Assembly: GCA_038749595.1 (NCBI GenBank)
Contig: JBCDHW010000002.1
Location: 186,001 to 250,000, forward strand
Direction: 5' to 3'
Length of the DNA: 64,000 nt
DNA from: Parvularcula sp038749595
GTDB taxonomy: Bacteria > Pseudomonadota > Alphaproteobacteria > Caulobacterales > Parvularculaceae
The translations under genes and the position numbers were made by a program. Numbering within the stretch: the first letter of the stretch is position 1; every line of letters begins with the position of its first letter. The notes below the pieces were generated by a model. The model was given only the letters and a program-made list of their open reading frames with translations. It had not been told where the DNA came from and did no database searches. Shown here in pieces: positions 1 through 9,311 of the stretch.

Positions 1-5
1 TCCAA

Positions 6-836
6 ATGACCGACCGACCAAGCATTGACGCTATCCGCGAAGCCCTGATTGTGCCGCCGGGCGGGAGCTTTGATCTTCGTGAGCGTGCAACCCGCGACAA
101 GCGCTTTTTTGATGACAAGGACGACGCGCTCTCTTCTATTGAGGAAGACGGGCAGCTGATCGACGACTTGCAAGACTGTCTCTATGCAGAAGGACAGCGC
201 AGCTTGCTGCTGGTGCTGCAAGGCATGGATACAGCGGGCAAGAGCGGGACAATAAAGTCCGTATTCCACGCAACGTCACCCCTCGGGATGGAAGTGAAGG
301 CCTTCAAAAAACCCTCAACGAACGAGATGGCACGGGACTACCTTTGGCGGGTGCACGCAGCGGTGCCCCAGCGTGGAAACATCGGGATCTTTGACCGCTC
401 GCATTACGAAGACGTTCTCGTGGTCAAGGTGCACGATCTCGCGCCGGCTGACGAAATTGCTCAGCGTTACGAACAAATCAATGCCTTTGAAAAGCACCTG
501 ACGGAAAACGGCGTCACCATTATCAAGTGTATGCTGAACGTCTCCAAGGATGAGCAAGCAGAACGCTTACGCGATCGCCTGGAAAAGCCGCACAAACGGT
601 GGAAGTTCAATCCAGGAGATCTACGAGACCGCGCGCACTGGGATGATTTTATGAACGCATACCAAGTGATGCTTGAGCGTTGCTCGACACAGCATGCACC
701 GTGGTACGTGATCCCCGCTGATTCAAAGTCGCGGCGCAATGCTCTCGTCGGGCGCTTAGTCCTCGGAACCTTGCAGGAGATGGACCCGCGTCATCCCGAG
801 TCCGAGTACAAGCCTGGTGACTTTTCGATTACCTAG
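6..836 (+). CDS. ppk2: Polyphosphate kinase 2 family protein (PPK2)
   Basis: PPK2 enzymes move phosphate between polyphosphate and nucleotides in the cytoplasm, usually making NTPs from polyphosphate. The 276-residue protein has the single-domain PPK2 architecture. A P-loop reads GMDTAGKSG at residues 73-81, and the Walker B segment FDRSHYEDVL lies at 129-138. The lid region carries the usual KxWKFN and DLRDR-type sequences near 200-210. Length fits a one-domain class I or class III enzyme; whether it prefers ADP, GDP or AMP cannot be told by eye. The ATG lies only 5 bases inside the window, so its promoter is outside. It converges with the small gene at 847-1053, with 10 bases between the stop codons. 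Confidence 0.93.
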   Translation: MTDRPSIDAIREALIVPPGGSFDLRERATRDKRFFDDKDDALSSIEEDGQLIDDLQDCLYAEGQRSLLLVLQGMDTAGKSGTIKSVFHATSPLGMEVKAFKKPSTNEMARDYLWRVHAAVPQRGNIGIFDRSHYEDVLVVKVHDLAPADEIAQRYEQINAFEKHLTENGVTIIKCMLNVSKDEQAERLRDRLEKPHKRWKFNPGDLRDRAHWDDFMNAYQVMLERCSTQHAPWYVIPADSKSRRNALVGRLVLGTLQEMDPRHPESEYKPGDFSIT

Positions 837-846
837 AGCTTTTCGC

Positions 847-1053
847 TCATCGTACACTGAAGACACCGGCCTTCTCGACGACTTTGCCCTCGGACTTGAG
901 CGCGTTGAGGTGCCGGAGGACGTCAGACATAGGCAGTGTACACCATCGGCGGACATCATCGGGCGTGACCGAGCGTTTTCGTTTCACCGCTTCCAAACAC
1001 GCAAGCCGTTGAAAACGATCGACCATGCCCTGTGCTTCTCTCCGACCCACCAT
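847..1053 (-). CDS. Small winged-helix-like protein (hypothetical)
   Basis: This 68-residue ORF fills the gap between ppk2 and sdaA. The sequence reads like a compact winged-helix DNA-binding domain: a helix rich in Arg/Lys (AVKRKRSVTPDDV), then a candidate recognition helix (MSDVLRHLNALKSEGKV), then a short beta wing (VVEKAGVFSVR). The pattern resembles the MarR/ArsR-like arrangement in which a helix is followed by 'LxxLxxxGxV'. Translation could start at the first ATG or at the ATG nine codons later (1024-1026). I do not recognise a named family. It may be a small regulator; no target is evident. Confidence 0.5.
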   Translation of the reverse strand: MVGRREAQGMVDRFQRLACLEAVKRKRSVTPDDVRRWCTLPMSDVLRHLNALKSEGKVVEKAGVFSVR

Positions 1054-1194
1054 GGGAAATCCTCCGATGACGCGGCCTGTGCCGCTCTGTCCTTCACCTT
1101 CGGCCGGGTTAACACCGGCGGCTAAAGCGCGGTTTACAGGTTCAGTGAAAATTGTTCCGTAGACGGTATAGGTTTGATTAAGCCTGACGGGCGG

Positions 1195-2568
1195 TTAACA
1201 CTCGATCACGTTGACGGCTAAACCGCCTTGGCTTGTCTCTTTGTATTTGTTCGACATATCGAGACCCGTCTGGCGCATTGTTTCGATGACCTGGTCCAGC
1301 GTCACTCTGTTGGGTCCGCAAGCGTTCAGAGCAAGCCGCGCTGCGTTCACAGCTTTCACCGCGCCGATCGCGTTCCGCTCGATGCAAGGGATTTGGACCA
1401 AACCGCCCACGGGATCGCAGGTCAGACCGAGGTTATGCTCCATGCCGATCTCTGCCGCGTTGCAGCACTCGTCCGGACTTCCGCCCCACACGGCGGCAAG
1501 ACCAGCCGCCGCCATCGAACACGCGACGCCCACCTCCCCTTGGCAGCCCATCTCTGCACCCGAAATCGATGCACGCTGTTTGTAGAGCAGGCCAACGCCG
1601 CCTGCCGTGAGGAGAAAGATCCGCCGGGCCTCATCAGAAGCCTCATCGACACCGCAATATTTTCGTAAGACTGCTGGGATGATCCCGGCAGCACCATTGG
1701 TGGGGGCCGTGACCACCTTGCCGCCAGCTGCGTTCTCCTCATTCACCGCCATGGCGTAGAGGTTGAGAACATCGAACAGGCGCTCGGGCTCGTTCGCGAG
1801 CGGTGTCGCCACGATTTTATCATAAAGCGCAGGCGCGCGTCGGCGGACATTGAGCCCTCCCGGCAATATGCCTTTGGTCGTCAGCCCACGGTCAATGCAG
1901 TCGAACATGACACCGATAATGATGTCCAGCTTCTGTTCGGTCTCCGCGCGCGGCCGGTACGAGCTTTCGTTGCGCATCATAATCTCGGCGATCGTTGCCT
2001 TTTCGTCCGTACAGATTGCCAAAAGCTCTGCTGCGGACGTGAACGGGTGGCTGATATCTTTCCGCATAGGGATGACATCATTCTCCACCGGCTTCAAAAG
2101 CTGCGCTTCGGAAGCGATGAAGCCGCCGCCGGTCGAGAAGTATTGCTCCTCGCGGATCGGCTCGCCGCTTGTACCGAGAGCACGTAGGCGCATGCCGTTC
2201 GGGTGGAGATCGGGAATGATATGGCCGGCCAGATCGATGTTGCGCTTCCACGTGAACGGAACATCGTGTTCGCCGAAGAGCTTGAGCTTGCCCTCTTGGT
2301 CAATGCGCGCTAGGCCGGCGTTCCCGGCGTTTGCGTCATATGTCTCGGGATCATGACCAAGCAGACCGAGGGCGGTGGCGGTCAAGGTGCCATGGCCCTC
2401 CCCGGTCAGCGCGAGCGATCCCTGAAGCTCGACAAACACCTCAGCGATCTGCGCCCGGCGATCAGGATCGATCTGTGCCAAGAATTTCCGGCCAATCCGC
2501 ATAGGTCCCACGGTATGCGAACTCGACGGCCCAATGCCGACGCGGAAGAGATCGAGGACGGATAGCAT
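1195..2568 (-). CDS. sdaA: L-serine ammonia-lyase (L-serine dehydratase), iron-sulfur type
   Basis: The enzyme deaminates L-serine to pyruvate and ammonia using a 4Fe-4S cluster. The 457-residue single chain matches the fused alpha/beta type I bacterial enzyme. The N-terminus (SVLDLFRVGIGPSSSHTVGP) is the beta-domain signature. The alpha domain shows the conserved glycine-rich segments (PTNGAAGIIPAVL, GCQGEVGVACSMAAAG) and the cysteines expected to hold the cluster (VACSMAAAG, LTCDPVGG, IPCIERNA). The ATG at 2568 begins directly at the conserved N-terminus, so the start is secure. It stands alone, 41 bases downstream of the end of the UbiB-like gene on the same strand. Confidence 0.96.
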   Translation of the reverse strand: MLSVLDLFRVGIGPSSSHTVGPMRIGRKFLAQIDPDRRAQIAEVFVELQGSLALTGEGHGTLTATALGLLGHDPETYDANAGNAGLARIDQEGKLKLFGEHDVPFTWKRNIDLAGHIIPDLHPNGMRLRALGTSGEPIREEQYFSTGGGFIASEAQLLKPVENDVIPMRKDISHPFTSAAELLAICTDEKATIAEIMMRNESSYRPRAETEQKLDIIIGVMFDCIDRGLTTKGILPGGLNVRRRAPALYDKIVATPLANEPERLFDVLNLYAMAVNEENAAGGKVVTAPTNGAAGIIPAVLRKYCGVDEASDEARRIFLLTAGGVGLLYKQRASISGAEMGCQGEVGVACSMAAAGLAAVWGGSPDECCNAAEIGMEHNLGLTCDPVGGLVQIPCIERNAIGAVKAVNAARLALNACGPNRVTLDQVIETMRQTGLDMSNKYKETSQGGLAVNVIEC

Positions 2569-2609
2569 GAGCGGAAATGACCGAAAACGAACCGGTTCCG
2601 CAAGAGACT

Positions 2610-3935
2610 TTAGGCAAAACCGTGGGCGCGGAGGAGCGACCGCACGTTGACCTGGGCTTTAAGCCGGGTCGCCAGCAGATACATGCCGCCGATTTTGCGG
2701 TGCAAGAAGAGCGCGACCGGGTTCGGCTTGTGGCTGTACTTGGTCTCGCGAAGCACGAGGCCCGCGTCCCGCATGCGGATGGTCACGTCGCTCGCGGCAA
2801 AATCATAAGGCGCGTCGGTTTGCAGAGGTTCGATCGCGGCCGTGAAGATCACCTTGAGGGCCTCTTCCTGTTCAGGGGTCATGTCCCCGCCGTAGAGATT
2901 GATCGCCCGCGCCGCTTCATTGATCGCTGGCCAGTCGCCGTCGAGGTCGGCTTGGGTGAGACGCCGGTAGCCCTCGGACAGTTCCGGATCGATGTCGCGC
3001 GCTGCGCCAAAATCGAGCAGCACAATTTGCCCTGTCTCCGGCCGGTACCGGTAGTTGGCGAAGTTCGGATCGGTTTGGATCAGCTTAAATTCAAACAGTT
3101 CGCGGATCACCAGCTCAAAGAGATGGGTGATGACTTTGTTACGCGTTTCGAGGTCCGCCTTGGCCAAATCGTCAATAGGCTGACCTTTTTCGAACGACAT
3201 CGCGAGGACATCAGGCGTTGTGAACTCCTCGAAGAGCTTGGGCACAACGAACCGTTCGTCACCGTCAAGCGTTTCGGCGAAGCGCACCATGTAGGAGCCC
3301 TCGCGGAGGTAGTCGGCTTCCTCGTGCAGCTGCCGTTTCGCCTCACCAAAGACCGGATCCATATCCACGCCCTTCGGCAATTGACCCGACATTTTGATCA
3401 GTGTCGCAACATTATCGATATCGCTGTCGATGCTTTCCCGCACGCCCGGATATTGAACCTTGATGGCAAGGTCCTCACCAGATTTCGTCCGTGCACGGTG
3501 GACCTGACCAATCGAAGCCGCAGCGATTGGACGTGGATCGAAGCGGTCCAGCCGCGTCCGCCAATCGTCACCCCACGCTTCGTTCAGCACACGGCGGAGC
3601 TGAGGCGGCGGCATATGGTGGGCCTGCTCGCGCAGTTTTGATAGAATGTCAGCCAATTCCGGCGGCAGCATGTCATCTCCGCCCATCGACATCAGCTGGC
3701 CGAGCTTCATCGCGGCGCCGCGGAGCTTTGACAGTTGCTCGGTCACTTTTTCGGCATTGCCCGGCGTAAACAGCAAGCGATCGAGCTCGGGCCGCTCTCC
3801 GCGCGCCAAGGTTTTTGCGCCCTCCACCAACACGTTACCCGCAATGGACGTGCCGAGGCCGCCAAACCGCGCCAAGCGCCCGAGACGACGGGTGGGAACC
3901 GCCAGACTTTCTTTGCCTTGCTGCTGCTCAGCCAT
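2610..3935 (-). CDS. ABC1/UbiB-family atypical kinase (AarF/UbiB/ADCK-like)
   Basis: Members of this protein-kinase-like family support ubiquinone biosynthesis or lipid metabolism at the membrane. The diagnostic features are present: the KxGQ motif as KLGQLMSM near residues 97-104, the alanine-rich nucleotide loop as IAAASIGQVHRA near 147-158, the lysine of the VAIK-like strand (LAIKVQYPG), and a DFG-like metal site (LLDFGAARDI). At 441 residues it is shorter than Escherichia coli UbiB and lacks obvious C-terminal membrane helices, so it resembles the soluble ABC1/ADCK3-4-like group more than classical UbiB. The neighbours sdaA and acs do not specify a pathway. A link to quinone synthesis is inferred from the family only. 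Confidence 0.88.
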   Translation of the reverse strand: MAEQQQGKESLAVPTRRLGRLARFGGLGTSIAGNVLVEGAKTLARGERPELDRLLFTPGNAEKVTEQLSKLRGAAMKLGQLMSMGGDDMLPPELADILSKLREQAHHMPPPQLRRVLNEAWGDDWRTRLDRFDPRPIAAASIGQVHRARTKSGEDLAIKVQYPGVRESIDSDIDNVATLIKMSGQLPKGVDMDPVFGEAKRQLHEEADYLREGSYMVRFAETLDGDERFVVPKLFEEFTTPDVLAMSFEKGQPIDDLAKADLETRNKVITHLFELVIRELFEFKLIQTDPNFANYRYRPETGQIVLLDFGAARDIDPELSEGYRRLTQADLDGDWPAINEAARAINLYGGDMTPEQEEALKVIFTAAIEPLQTDAPYDFAASDVTIRMRDAGLVLRETKYSHKPNPVALFLHRKIGGMYLLATRLKAQVNVRSLLRAHGFA

Positions 3936-4066
3936 GACTCGTCCTCAATTTCGCTCACTGCCAACTAAGCGTGACCGGGAGCCCCGTCACTAAGGCACAT
4001 GCGCGCGGGAGTTGCGCCGCCGCGGTTCTGGCCTAATTTTGAGCGACCAAAAGGTTTGGAGAGACC

Positions 4067-5962
4067 ATGACCAAAGCAGACCGCGCACAACCGAACGACC
4101 GGGATGCGTTCTGGCTCGAACAATCTCAGCGGCTGCAATGGATCAAGTCTCCGACCGAAGCCTCTGATGTATCGTGGAACAGTGACGACTTCCGGATCCG
4201 GTGGTTCGCTGATGGGGTTCTCAACGCCAGTGTCCAGTGTCTCGATCGGCACCTGCCCGAGCGCGGAGAGAAGACCGCGATCATCTGGGAAGGCGACGAT
4301 CCTGAGACGAACACGCATCTCTCGTACAACACCGTGTACGCCGAAGTTTGCAGGATGGCGAACGTACTGAAAGCACGGGGCATCGGCCGCGGCGACAGGG
4401 TCATCCTCTACATGCCGATGATCCCCGAAGCGGCTTACGCCATGCTCGCATGCGCGCGGATCGGTGCCATTCATTCCGTCGTGTTCGGAGGATTTTCACC
4501 CGAAGCCCTCGCCAGCCGGATCGACGATTGCGGCGCCGTCGCTGTGATCACAGCGGACGAAGGCCGCCGCGGCGGTAAGGCGATCCCGCTGAAAGCCAAC
4601 GTCGATGCGGCGATTGCCAAAGCTGGGCAAGCCGGCGATGTCGTGCGCCTTGTGTTGATGGTGCAGGTCACTGGGGGAGCAGTGAACTTCCAGGACGGTC
4701 GCGATATCTGGTGGCACGAAGGGCGAGACGACGTCTCGCCAACCTGCCCACCGGAACCGATGAATGCGGAAGATCCGCTTTTTATTCTGTACACCTCGGG
4801 GTCAACGGGTAAGCCAAAAGGCGTTGTCCATACCACCGGTGGGTATATGACATATGCCCAGTACACCCATGAACAGGTGTTTCAGGTCGCGGATGACGAC
4901 GTTTATTGGTGTACCGCTGATGTTGGATGGATCACGGGTCACAGCTACATCGTCTACGGACCCTTAGCGAACGGCGTCACAACCCTGATGTTTGAAGGCG
5001 TGCCAACATTCCCTGACGCATCTCGCATGTGGCAGGTGGTCGACAAGCATAAGGTGACGCAACTCTACACCGCGCCAACAGCCATCCGCGCTCTGATGCG
5101 TGAGGGCGATGACTACGTTACGAGCACGGATCGATCCTCCCTTAAATTGCTGGGTACGGTCGGTGAGCCGATCAATCCTGAGGCCTGGCGCTGGTATCAC
5201 GATGTTGTTGGCGACGGACGATGCCCGATCGTCGATACTTGGTGGCAAACGGAGACCGGCGGAATTTTAATCAGTGCCCTGCCCGATGATCCGATGACCA
5301 AACCCGGGGCCGCGACAAAGCCGATGCCGGGAATTGGCGCGGACCTCGTCGACCAGGACGGAAACGCGCTTCAGGGCGCTGCGGAAGGCAACCTCGTTCT
5401 CACCGAGAGCTGGCCTGGCCAAGCGCGCGGCGTTTGGGGGGATACGGAGCGCTTTATCCAAACCTATTTCTCGACCTACCCCGGCCGATATTTCACCGGC
5501 GATGGCGCGCGGCGGGACGAAGACGGCGACTATTGGATCACCGGCCGCGTGGACGATGTGCTCAACGTCAGTGGTCACCGTATGGGGACGGCTGAAATCG
5601 AGAGTGCCCTGGTTGCCCACCCCGCCGTCGCGGAAGCCGCGGTCGTTGGCTATCCCCACGACATCAAAGGCCAGGGGGTCCACTGCTACGTCATTCTTAG
5701 ACAAGGCGTCCAGGGTAGCGATGATCTGCCCACCGCGCTTCGCAACCACGTGCGCGAGGAAATTGGCCCGGTCGCGACGCCTGATCGCGTTCAGCTGTCG
5801 CCGGGCCTTCCGAAAACGAGGTCAGGAAAAATCATGCGGCGGATCCTGCGAAAAATCGCTGAGGGCCACCCTGATCAGCTCGGCGACACATCAACTCTCG
5901 CCGAGCCGCAGGTGGTGGACAGTCTCATCGACGGCGCGCGGAATTTTAAGCCTGGCGCTTGA
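4067..5962 (+). CDS. acs: Acetyl-CoA synthetase (AMP-forming acetate-CoA ligase)
   Basis: The enzyme activates acetate with ATP and CoA through acetyl-AMP, feeding the TCA cycle and glyoxylate shunt. The 631-residue length is typical. The adenylation loop YTSGSTGKPKG begins at Tyr242. The WWQTETGG substrate and ATP motif and the YFTGDGARRDEDGDYWITGR hinge are intact. The catalytic and regulatory lysine is Lys588 in the KTRSGKIMRR motif, the known target of reversible acetylation in this family. The ATG is preceded by GGAGAG. It converges with cydC, with only 7 bases between coding ends and no clear intrinsic terminator. Confidence 0.97.
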   Translation: MTKADRAQPNDRDAFWLEQSQRLQWIKSPTEASDVSWNSDDFRIRWFADGVLNASVQCLDRHLPERGEKTAIIWEGDDPETNTHLSYNTVYAEVCRMANVLKARGIGRGDRVILYMPMIPEAAYAMLACARIGAIHSVVFGGFSPEALASRIDDCGAVAVITADEGRRGGKAIPLKANVDAAIAKAGQAGDVVRLVLMVQVTGGAVNFQDGRDIWWHEGRDDVSPTCPPEPMNAEDPLFILYTSGSTGKPKGVVHTTGGYMTYAQYTHEQVFQVADDDVYWCTADVGWITGHSYIVYGPLANGVTTLMFEGVPTFPDASRMWQVVDKHKVTQLYTAPTAIRALMREGDDYVTSTDRSSLKLLGTVGEPINPEAWRWYHDVVGDGRCPIVDTWWQTETGGILISALPDDPMTKPGAATKPMPGIGADLVDQDGNALQGAAEGNLVLTESWPGQARGVWGDTERFIQTYFSTYPGRYFTGDGARRDEDGDYWITGRVDDVLNVSGHRMGTAEIESALVAHPAVAEAAVVGYPHDIKGQGVHCYVILRQGVQGSDDLPTALRNHVREEIGPVATPDRVQLSPGLPKTRSGKIMRRILRKIAEGHPDQLGDTSTLAEPQVVDSLIDGARNFKPGA

Positions 5963-5969
5963 CCGGCCG

Positions 5970-7550
5970 TTACGGCGAAGGATCGGCGCTCCCCATACAG
6001 ACGACATGGGCTGCCAATGAGGCGAGCGCCTCGTCATGGGTGACAAAAACAATAGACTTGTCAGCGCATCGCTCAAGGACACGGGCGAAAATCTTCTGCG
6101 CTTGCTCCGTATCAAGATGTTCACCAGGCTCGTCGAACAGGATCAGCTCTTTGCTCGACAGCAACGCCCGGGCCAAAGCAACCCGGCGCATCTCTCCGAG
6201 TGATAGTGTGTCCTGACGGATTTCAGCGTCCAAGCCGCCGACTTCTACCACCCGCGGAACCAACTCGACGGCATCTAAGGCAGCCAAAAGATCTTTGTCA
6301 GGAGCATCTGAAAATAGATTGTGACGCATGGAGCCTGCGAGGATAGCCGCGTCATGGAGCGACAGATGCGAGGTCGCCCGGGCAATCGCTTCGCGCTTGA
6401 GCGGATGGGGGCCTGCGCGCCACTCTTGCCATCCAGCGAGGCGCTTCAGGAGAGACGTTTTCCCGCACCCGCTGGGACCGAGAAGCGCCACTGGAGCCCC
6501 CGGGCAAACGTCAAAAGTGATCCTTCCGCCGAGAGACTTACCGAGCGGGTCCAGCAGCGGCACGTCGCGCAGCGCAAGATGCGGCGCCGGCTGAGCGGGT
6601 GCTTTTTCGTCGGTCGATGCAAAAGCATCCAAGGCCGCGCGCCCGCGACGCCCTTCCGCGGCGGCAAAGTGAATTCGTGCGATCGGAACAAAGAGCTCCG
6701 CCGCCGCAAGCCAACAGACGGCGACCAGAATGACCGGCAGAGCCTCGGCTCCCCCGCGCCCTTCGAAGACACCCACAGCCATGATAATCAGTGCACAGAC
6801 GGGGCCCACGGCGGCAAGGAACCCCTCAGCAAGATGGAGGCTGAGACGGGCGGTGCGGTGCACCGCCTCCGCCTGCGACGCCGCGCCAAACGTCTCGCGC
6901 ATGACACGGCGCCGGGTACCCCCTGCCTGGAGGCTGACCATCCCGCCGTGGGCGAGCCCTAGCCTTTCGCCGAAAATCTGGCGCAGATCCGCCGCGCGTT
7001 CGGTCTGTCGTGCCGCACGACGTGCAAGAACAACCGCGCCGGAAACAGCAACGGACGCCAGAACAGTAAGCGGAAAGAGCGCGCTGGGGGTAATCGCAAC
7101 CGTTGCCACAACCACGAGAAATCCGACAACGGCGAGAGAGAGCAAGGGGAGAACGGCCCGCAGCCGCTCAAAGTCGACAGCCTCAACGTCGCTGATGAAA
7201 TGCTGCAGCCGATCCGCGCGCGCAAGCTGCCAACCACCGACGCGCACCGACCGAGCGCCGGCCATTTGGGTGAAGACATGCTGGCGATGGGCGACTTGAT
7301 CGTTGAGCGCCGCCGCGTGACCGACACTGCGTTCCGTATACTTCCCACCGATGCGCAAGAAGGCCGCGATGCGGATAGCAAAAACAAGCGCTGGCGGGCT
7401 CCAGGCCGTGGCAATCGGCGCAGCCGCGGCGAGCATCGCCGCGCCGAGGAACCATGCCGACACCCCGACCAAGACGACCGCGGAGACAGCAGATAGAACC
7501 GCAGCGCACAAGGCGATGAGCCATCGACGATCCCGCATAAGCTCGGTCAC
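5970..7550 (-). CDS. cydC: CydC-like subunit of a thiol/heme-type ABC exporter
   Basis: CydDC is a heterodimeric ABC exporter that sends glutathione and cysteine to the periplasm and is needed for assembly of cytochrome bd and some c-type cytochromes. This 526-residue half has about six membrane segments in residues 1-290. The nucleotide-binding domain follows, with Walker A GPSGCGKTS and Walker B ILFDEP. Its signature motif is LSLGE rather than the consensus LSGGQ, a deviation that often marks one half of an asymmetric exporter. The start is GTG at 7550, overlapping the stop of cydD in a GTGA arrangement, so the two are translationally coupled. No cydAB oxidase genes lie in the window. Confidence 0.87.
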   Translation of the reverse strand: MTELMRDRRWLIALCAAVLSAVSAVVLVGVSAWFLGAAMLAAAAPIATAWSPPALVFAIRIAAFLRIGGKYTERSVGHAAALNDQVAHRQHVFTQMAGARSVRVGGWQLARADRLQHFISDVEAVDFERLRAVLPLLSLAVVGFLVVVATVAITPSALFPLTVLASVAVSGAVVLARRAARQTERAADLRQIFGERLGLAHGGMVSLQAGGTRRRVMRETFGAASQAEAVHRTARLSLHLAEGFLAAVGPVCALIIMAVGVFEGRGGAEALPVILVAVCWLAAAELFVPIARIHFAAAEGRRGRAALDAFASTDEKAPAQPAPHLALRDVPLLDPLGKSLGGRITFDVCPGAPVALLGPSGCGKTSLLKRLAGWQEWRAGPHPLKREAIARATSHLSLHDAAILAGSMRHNLFSDAPDKDLLAALDAVELVPRVVEVGGLDAEIRQDTLSLGEMRRVALARALLSSKELILFDEPGEHLDTEQAQKIFARVLERCADKSIVFVTHDEALASLAAHVVCMGSADPSP

Positions 7551-9148
7551 GTGGCGATCCTTTCGCGATGCTCCAGGGCCACTTCGACATCGGCTGCAGC
7601 AATCAACGCACGATCGTGGGACGCAGCGATGACAAGGCGTTCCTGTGCGACCTCTTTCAGCAGATCACGGATGGACTGAGCACCAAAATCGTCGAGTTTG
7701 GCCGTCGGTTCGTCGCAAAAAATCGTTTGTGCACGGGAGGCCAATGCCGCTCCGACGCTGAGGCGCAAGCGCTGCCCGCCAGAGAGGGCCACCGCGCCGA
7801 GCCCTATGCGCGTGTCCCCGCCATCGGCGAACCGCGGATCACTTTGCATCGCAAGCGCTGCTAACCGGTCTCGCGCCGAGCGACCAAAGACGTCGCGAAG
7901 CCGGTAGCCTCCAAGGTATCCATCGGCAGCGGCCCAGGCTTGGCCTCCGGCCGCGCGGAACACTTGCCCGTAATCGGCTGGCTCGACTCCAGCGAGAAGC
8001 CTGAGCAAACAGGTCTTGCCGCATCCAGAGGGGCCGGAAATCACGACCAAACCAACTTTAGGAAGCGTGATATCCGGGTACGGACCAGCGATCGAAGAAA
8101 CGGCGCCGCGCAACGCAAAGTGCTCTGCCGGAATGCGCGCGTCGTGACTGGGGACAGCCTCCACCAGCGGATCCACAGCCTCAAGAGCTGTCTTGCCCTC
8201 GGACATTTTATGGTAAAACTCAGCATACTTACGAAGTGGCGCATAAACTTCAGACGCGAGAACCAAGACGATCAGACCTTGCGTAAGGCCAATTCCCGCA
8301 AAACCTACCAGTGTCGGTTGTCCGAGGATCCCCAACGCGGTGGAGATCGCAAGCACCGCGATCCCGATGGCTTGAAAGGCGTCGAGCACCGTGGAGTTCA
8401 TGAACGCGAACCGGAGAACGTCGGCCGCGCGATCGCGGTAGGTTCTGAGATCGTCGCCCAACCTGTCGCGCTCGCGCGCAACAGCATCAGCTGACAAAAT
8501 CGTCGGAAGACAACGGACCTTGTCGGCAAACCGCGCTGAGAGCTTATGGAGGGCTTCCTCCTGCCGATCGGCTTGGCGTTTCGTCAGTTTACCAACGATG
8601 ATCATAGCGACGATCATCAGCGGCAGGCTGCTCAACAGGACGATGGCGGACGGCCAGTGAACACATGCGATAACCGTCAGCGTAAGGAGCGCACCGAGGG
8701 ACGCCATCGTTTTTGCGTTGGGGATCGAAACCAGGGCCGAGGCACACGCCTCCGGGTGCCGCTCAACCCGCATCACCAGTTCGCCAGCTGGCATGTCGGC
8801 CGCGGTCGCGACCGGAGCACGCGCCGCGAAACCTTCGTAGATCCCGATGACTTCACGAGCGGCCACTTGCTCAGCTTGGGAGGAAAAACGGGCAGCAATC
8901 AGTGAAGCGGTCACCGCACCTGACAGGGAAACAAGTGCGAAACTGAGATACGGCAGAATACCCGCTCCGCCCGTGAGCATGATGCCCGCCGCTTTGGCGA
9001 ACACGATCAACGCCACCAGACGCAACGCGAGTGCCGTTCCTTGGCCGACCAACGCAAGGCGGCGAAGCCGCTGGATAATAGGCGTGAGGTGGGCAGCCAA
9101 TGGCGCCAGCTTGTTCTGCGCTGGCTTCTTACGGGAACGACGCATCAT
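7547..9148 (-). CDS. cydD: CydD-like subunit of a thiol/heme-type ABC exporter
   Basis: This is the partner of the downstream CydC-like protein. Membrane segments fill roughly the first 300 residues. The ATPase domain follows, with Walker A GPSGCGKTCLL, signature LSGGQRLRL and Walker B TIFCDEPTAKLD. The open frame extends to a GTG at 9247, but the extra 33 residues are very basic and unlike the family N-terminus. The paired ATG codons at 9148 and 9145 (MMRRSRKK) give a normal CydD-like start. The ribosome-binding site is weak, so the start is uncertain. The gene diverges from the ABC ATPase gene at 9312. Confidence 0.82.
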   Translation of the reverse strand: MMRRSRKKPAQNKLAPLAAHLTPIIQRLRRLALVGQGTALALRLVALIVFAKAAGIMLTGGAGILPYLSFALVSLSGAVTASLIAARFSSQAEQVAAREVIGIYEGFAARAPVATAADMPAGELVMRVERHPEACASALVSIPNAKTMASLGALLTLTVIACVHWPSAIVLLSSLPLMIVAMIIVGKLTKRQADRQEEALHKLSARFADKVRCLPTILSADAVARERDRLGDDLRTYRDRAADVLRFAFMNSTVLDAFQAIGIAVLAISTALGILGQPTLVGFAGIGLTQGLIVLVLASEVYAPLRKYAEFYHKMSEGKTALEAVDPLVEAVPSHDARIPAEHFALRGAVSSIAGPYPDITLPKVGLVVISGPSGCGKTCLLRLLAGVEPADYGQVFRAAGGQAWAAADGYLGGYRLRDVFGRSARDRLAALAMQSDPRFADGGDTRIGLGAVALSGGQRLRLSVGAALASRAQTIFCDEPTAKLDDFGAQSIRDLLKEVAQERLVIAASHDRALIAAADVEVALEHRERIAT

Positions 9149-9311
9149 CCTGGGTATATGGCGCATCCGGGCGGTGGGGCGCATGATTTTGGTCAAGATT
9201 CTGCTGATGCGTCGCCACCAGCCGAAAATCCGCGAAACGATCGCCACAGACTTGAAATCGTTTTACTGATATTCGATATCAACGAGAGAGGTTGTACAGG
9301 GAGGACGCCGC

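Noticed and set aside
2577..3641. 354-codon plus-strand open frame
   Set aside because: It lies wholly antisense to the ABC1/UbiB gene, whose protein has all family motifs. The antisense product is Arg/His-rich with no recognisable domain.
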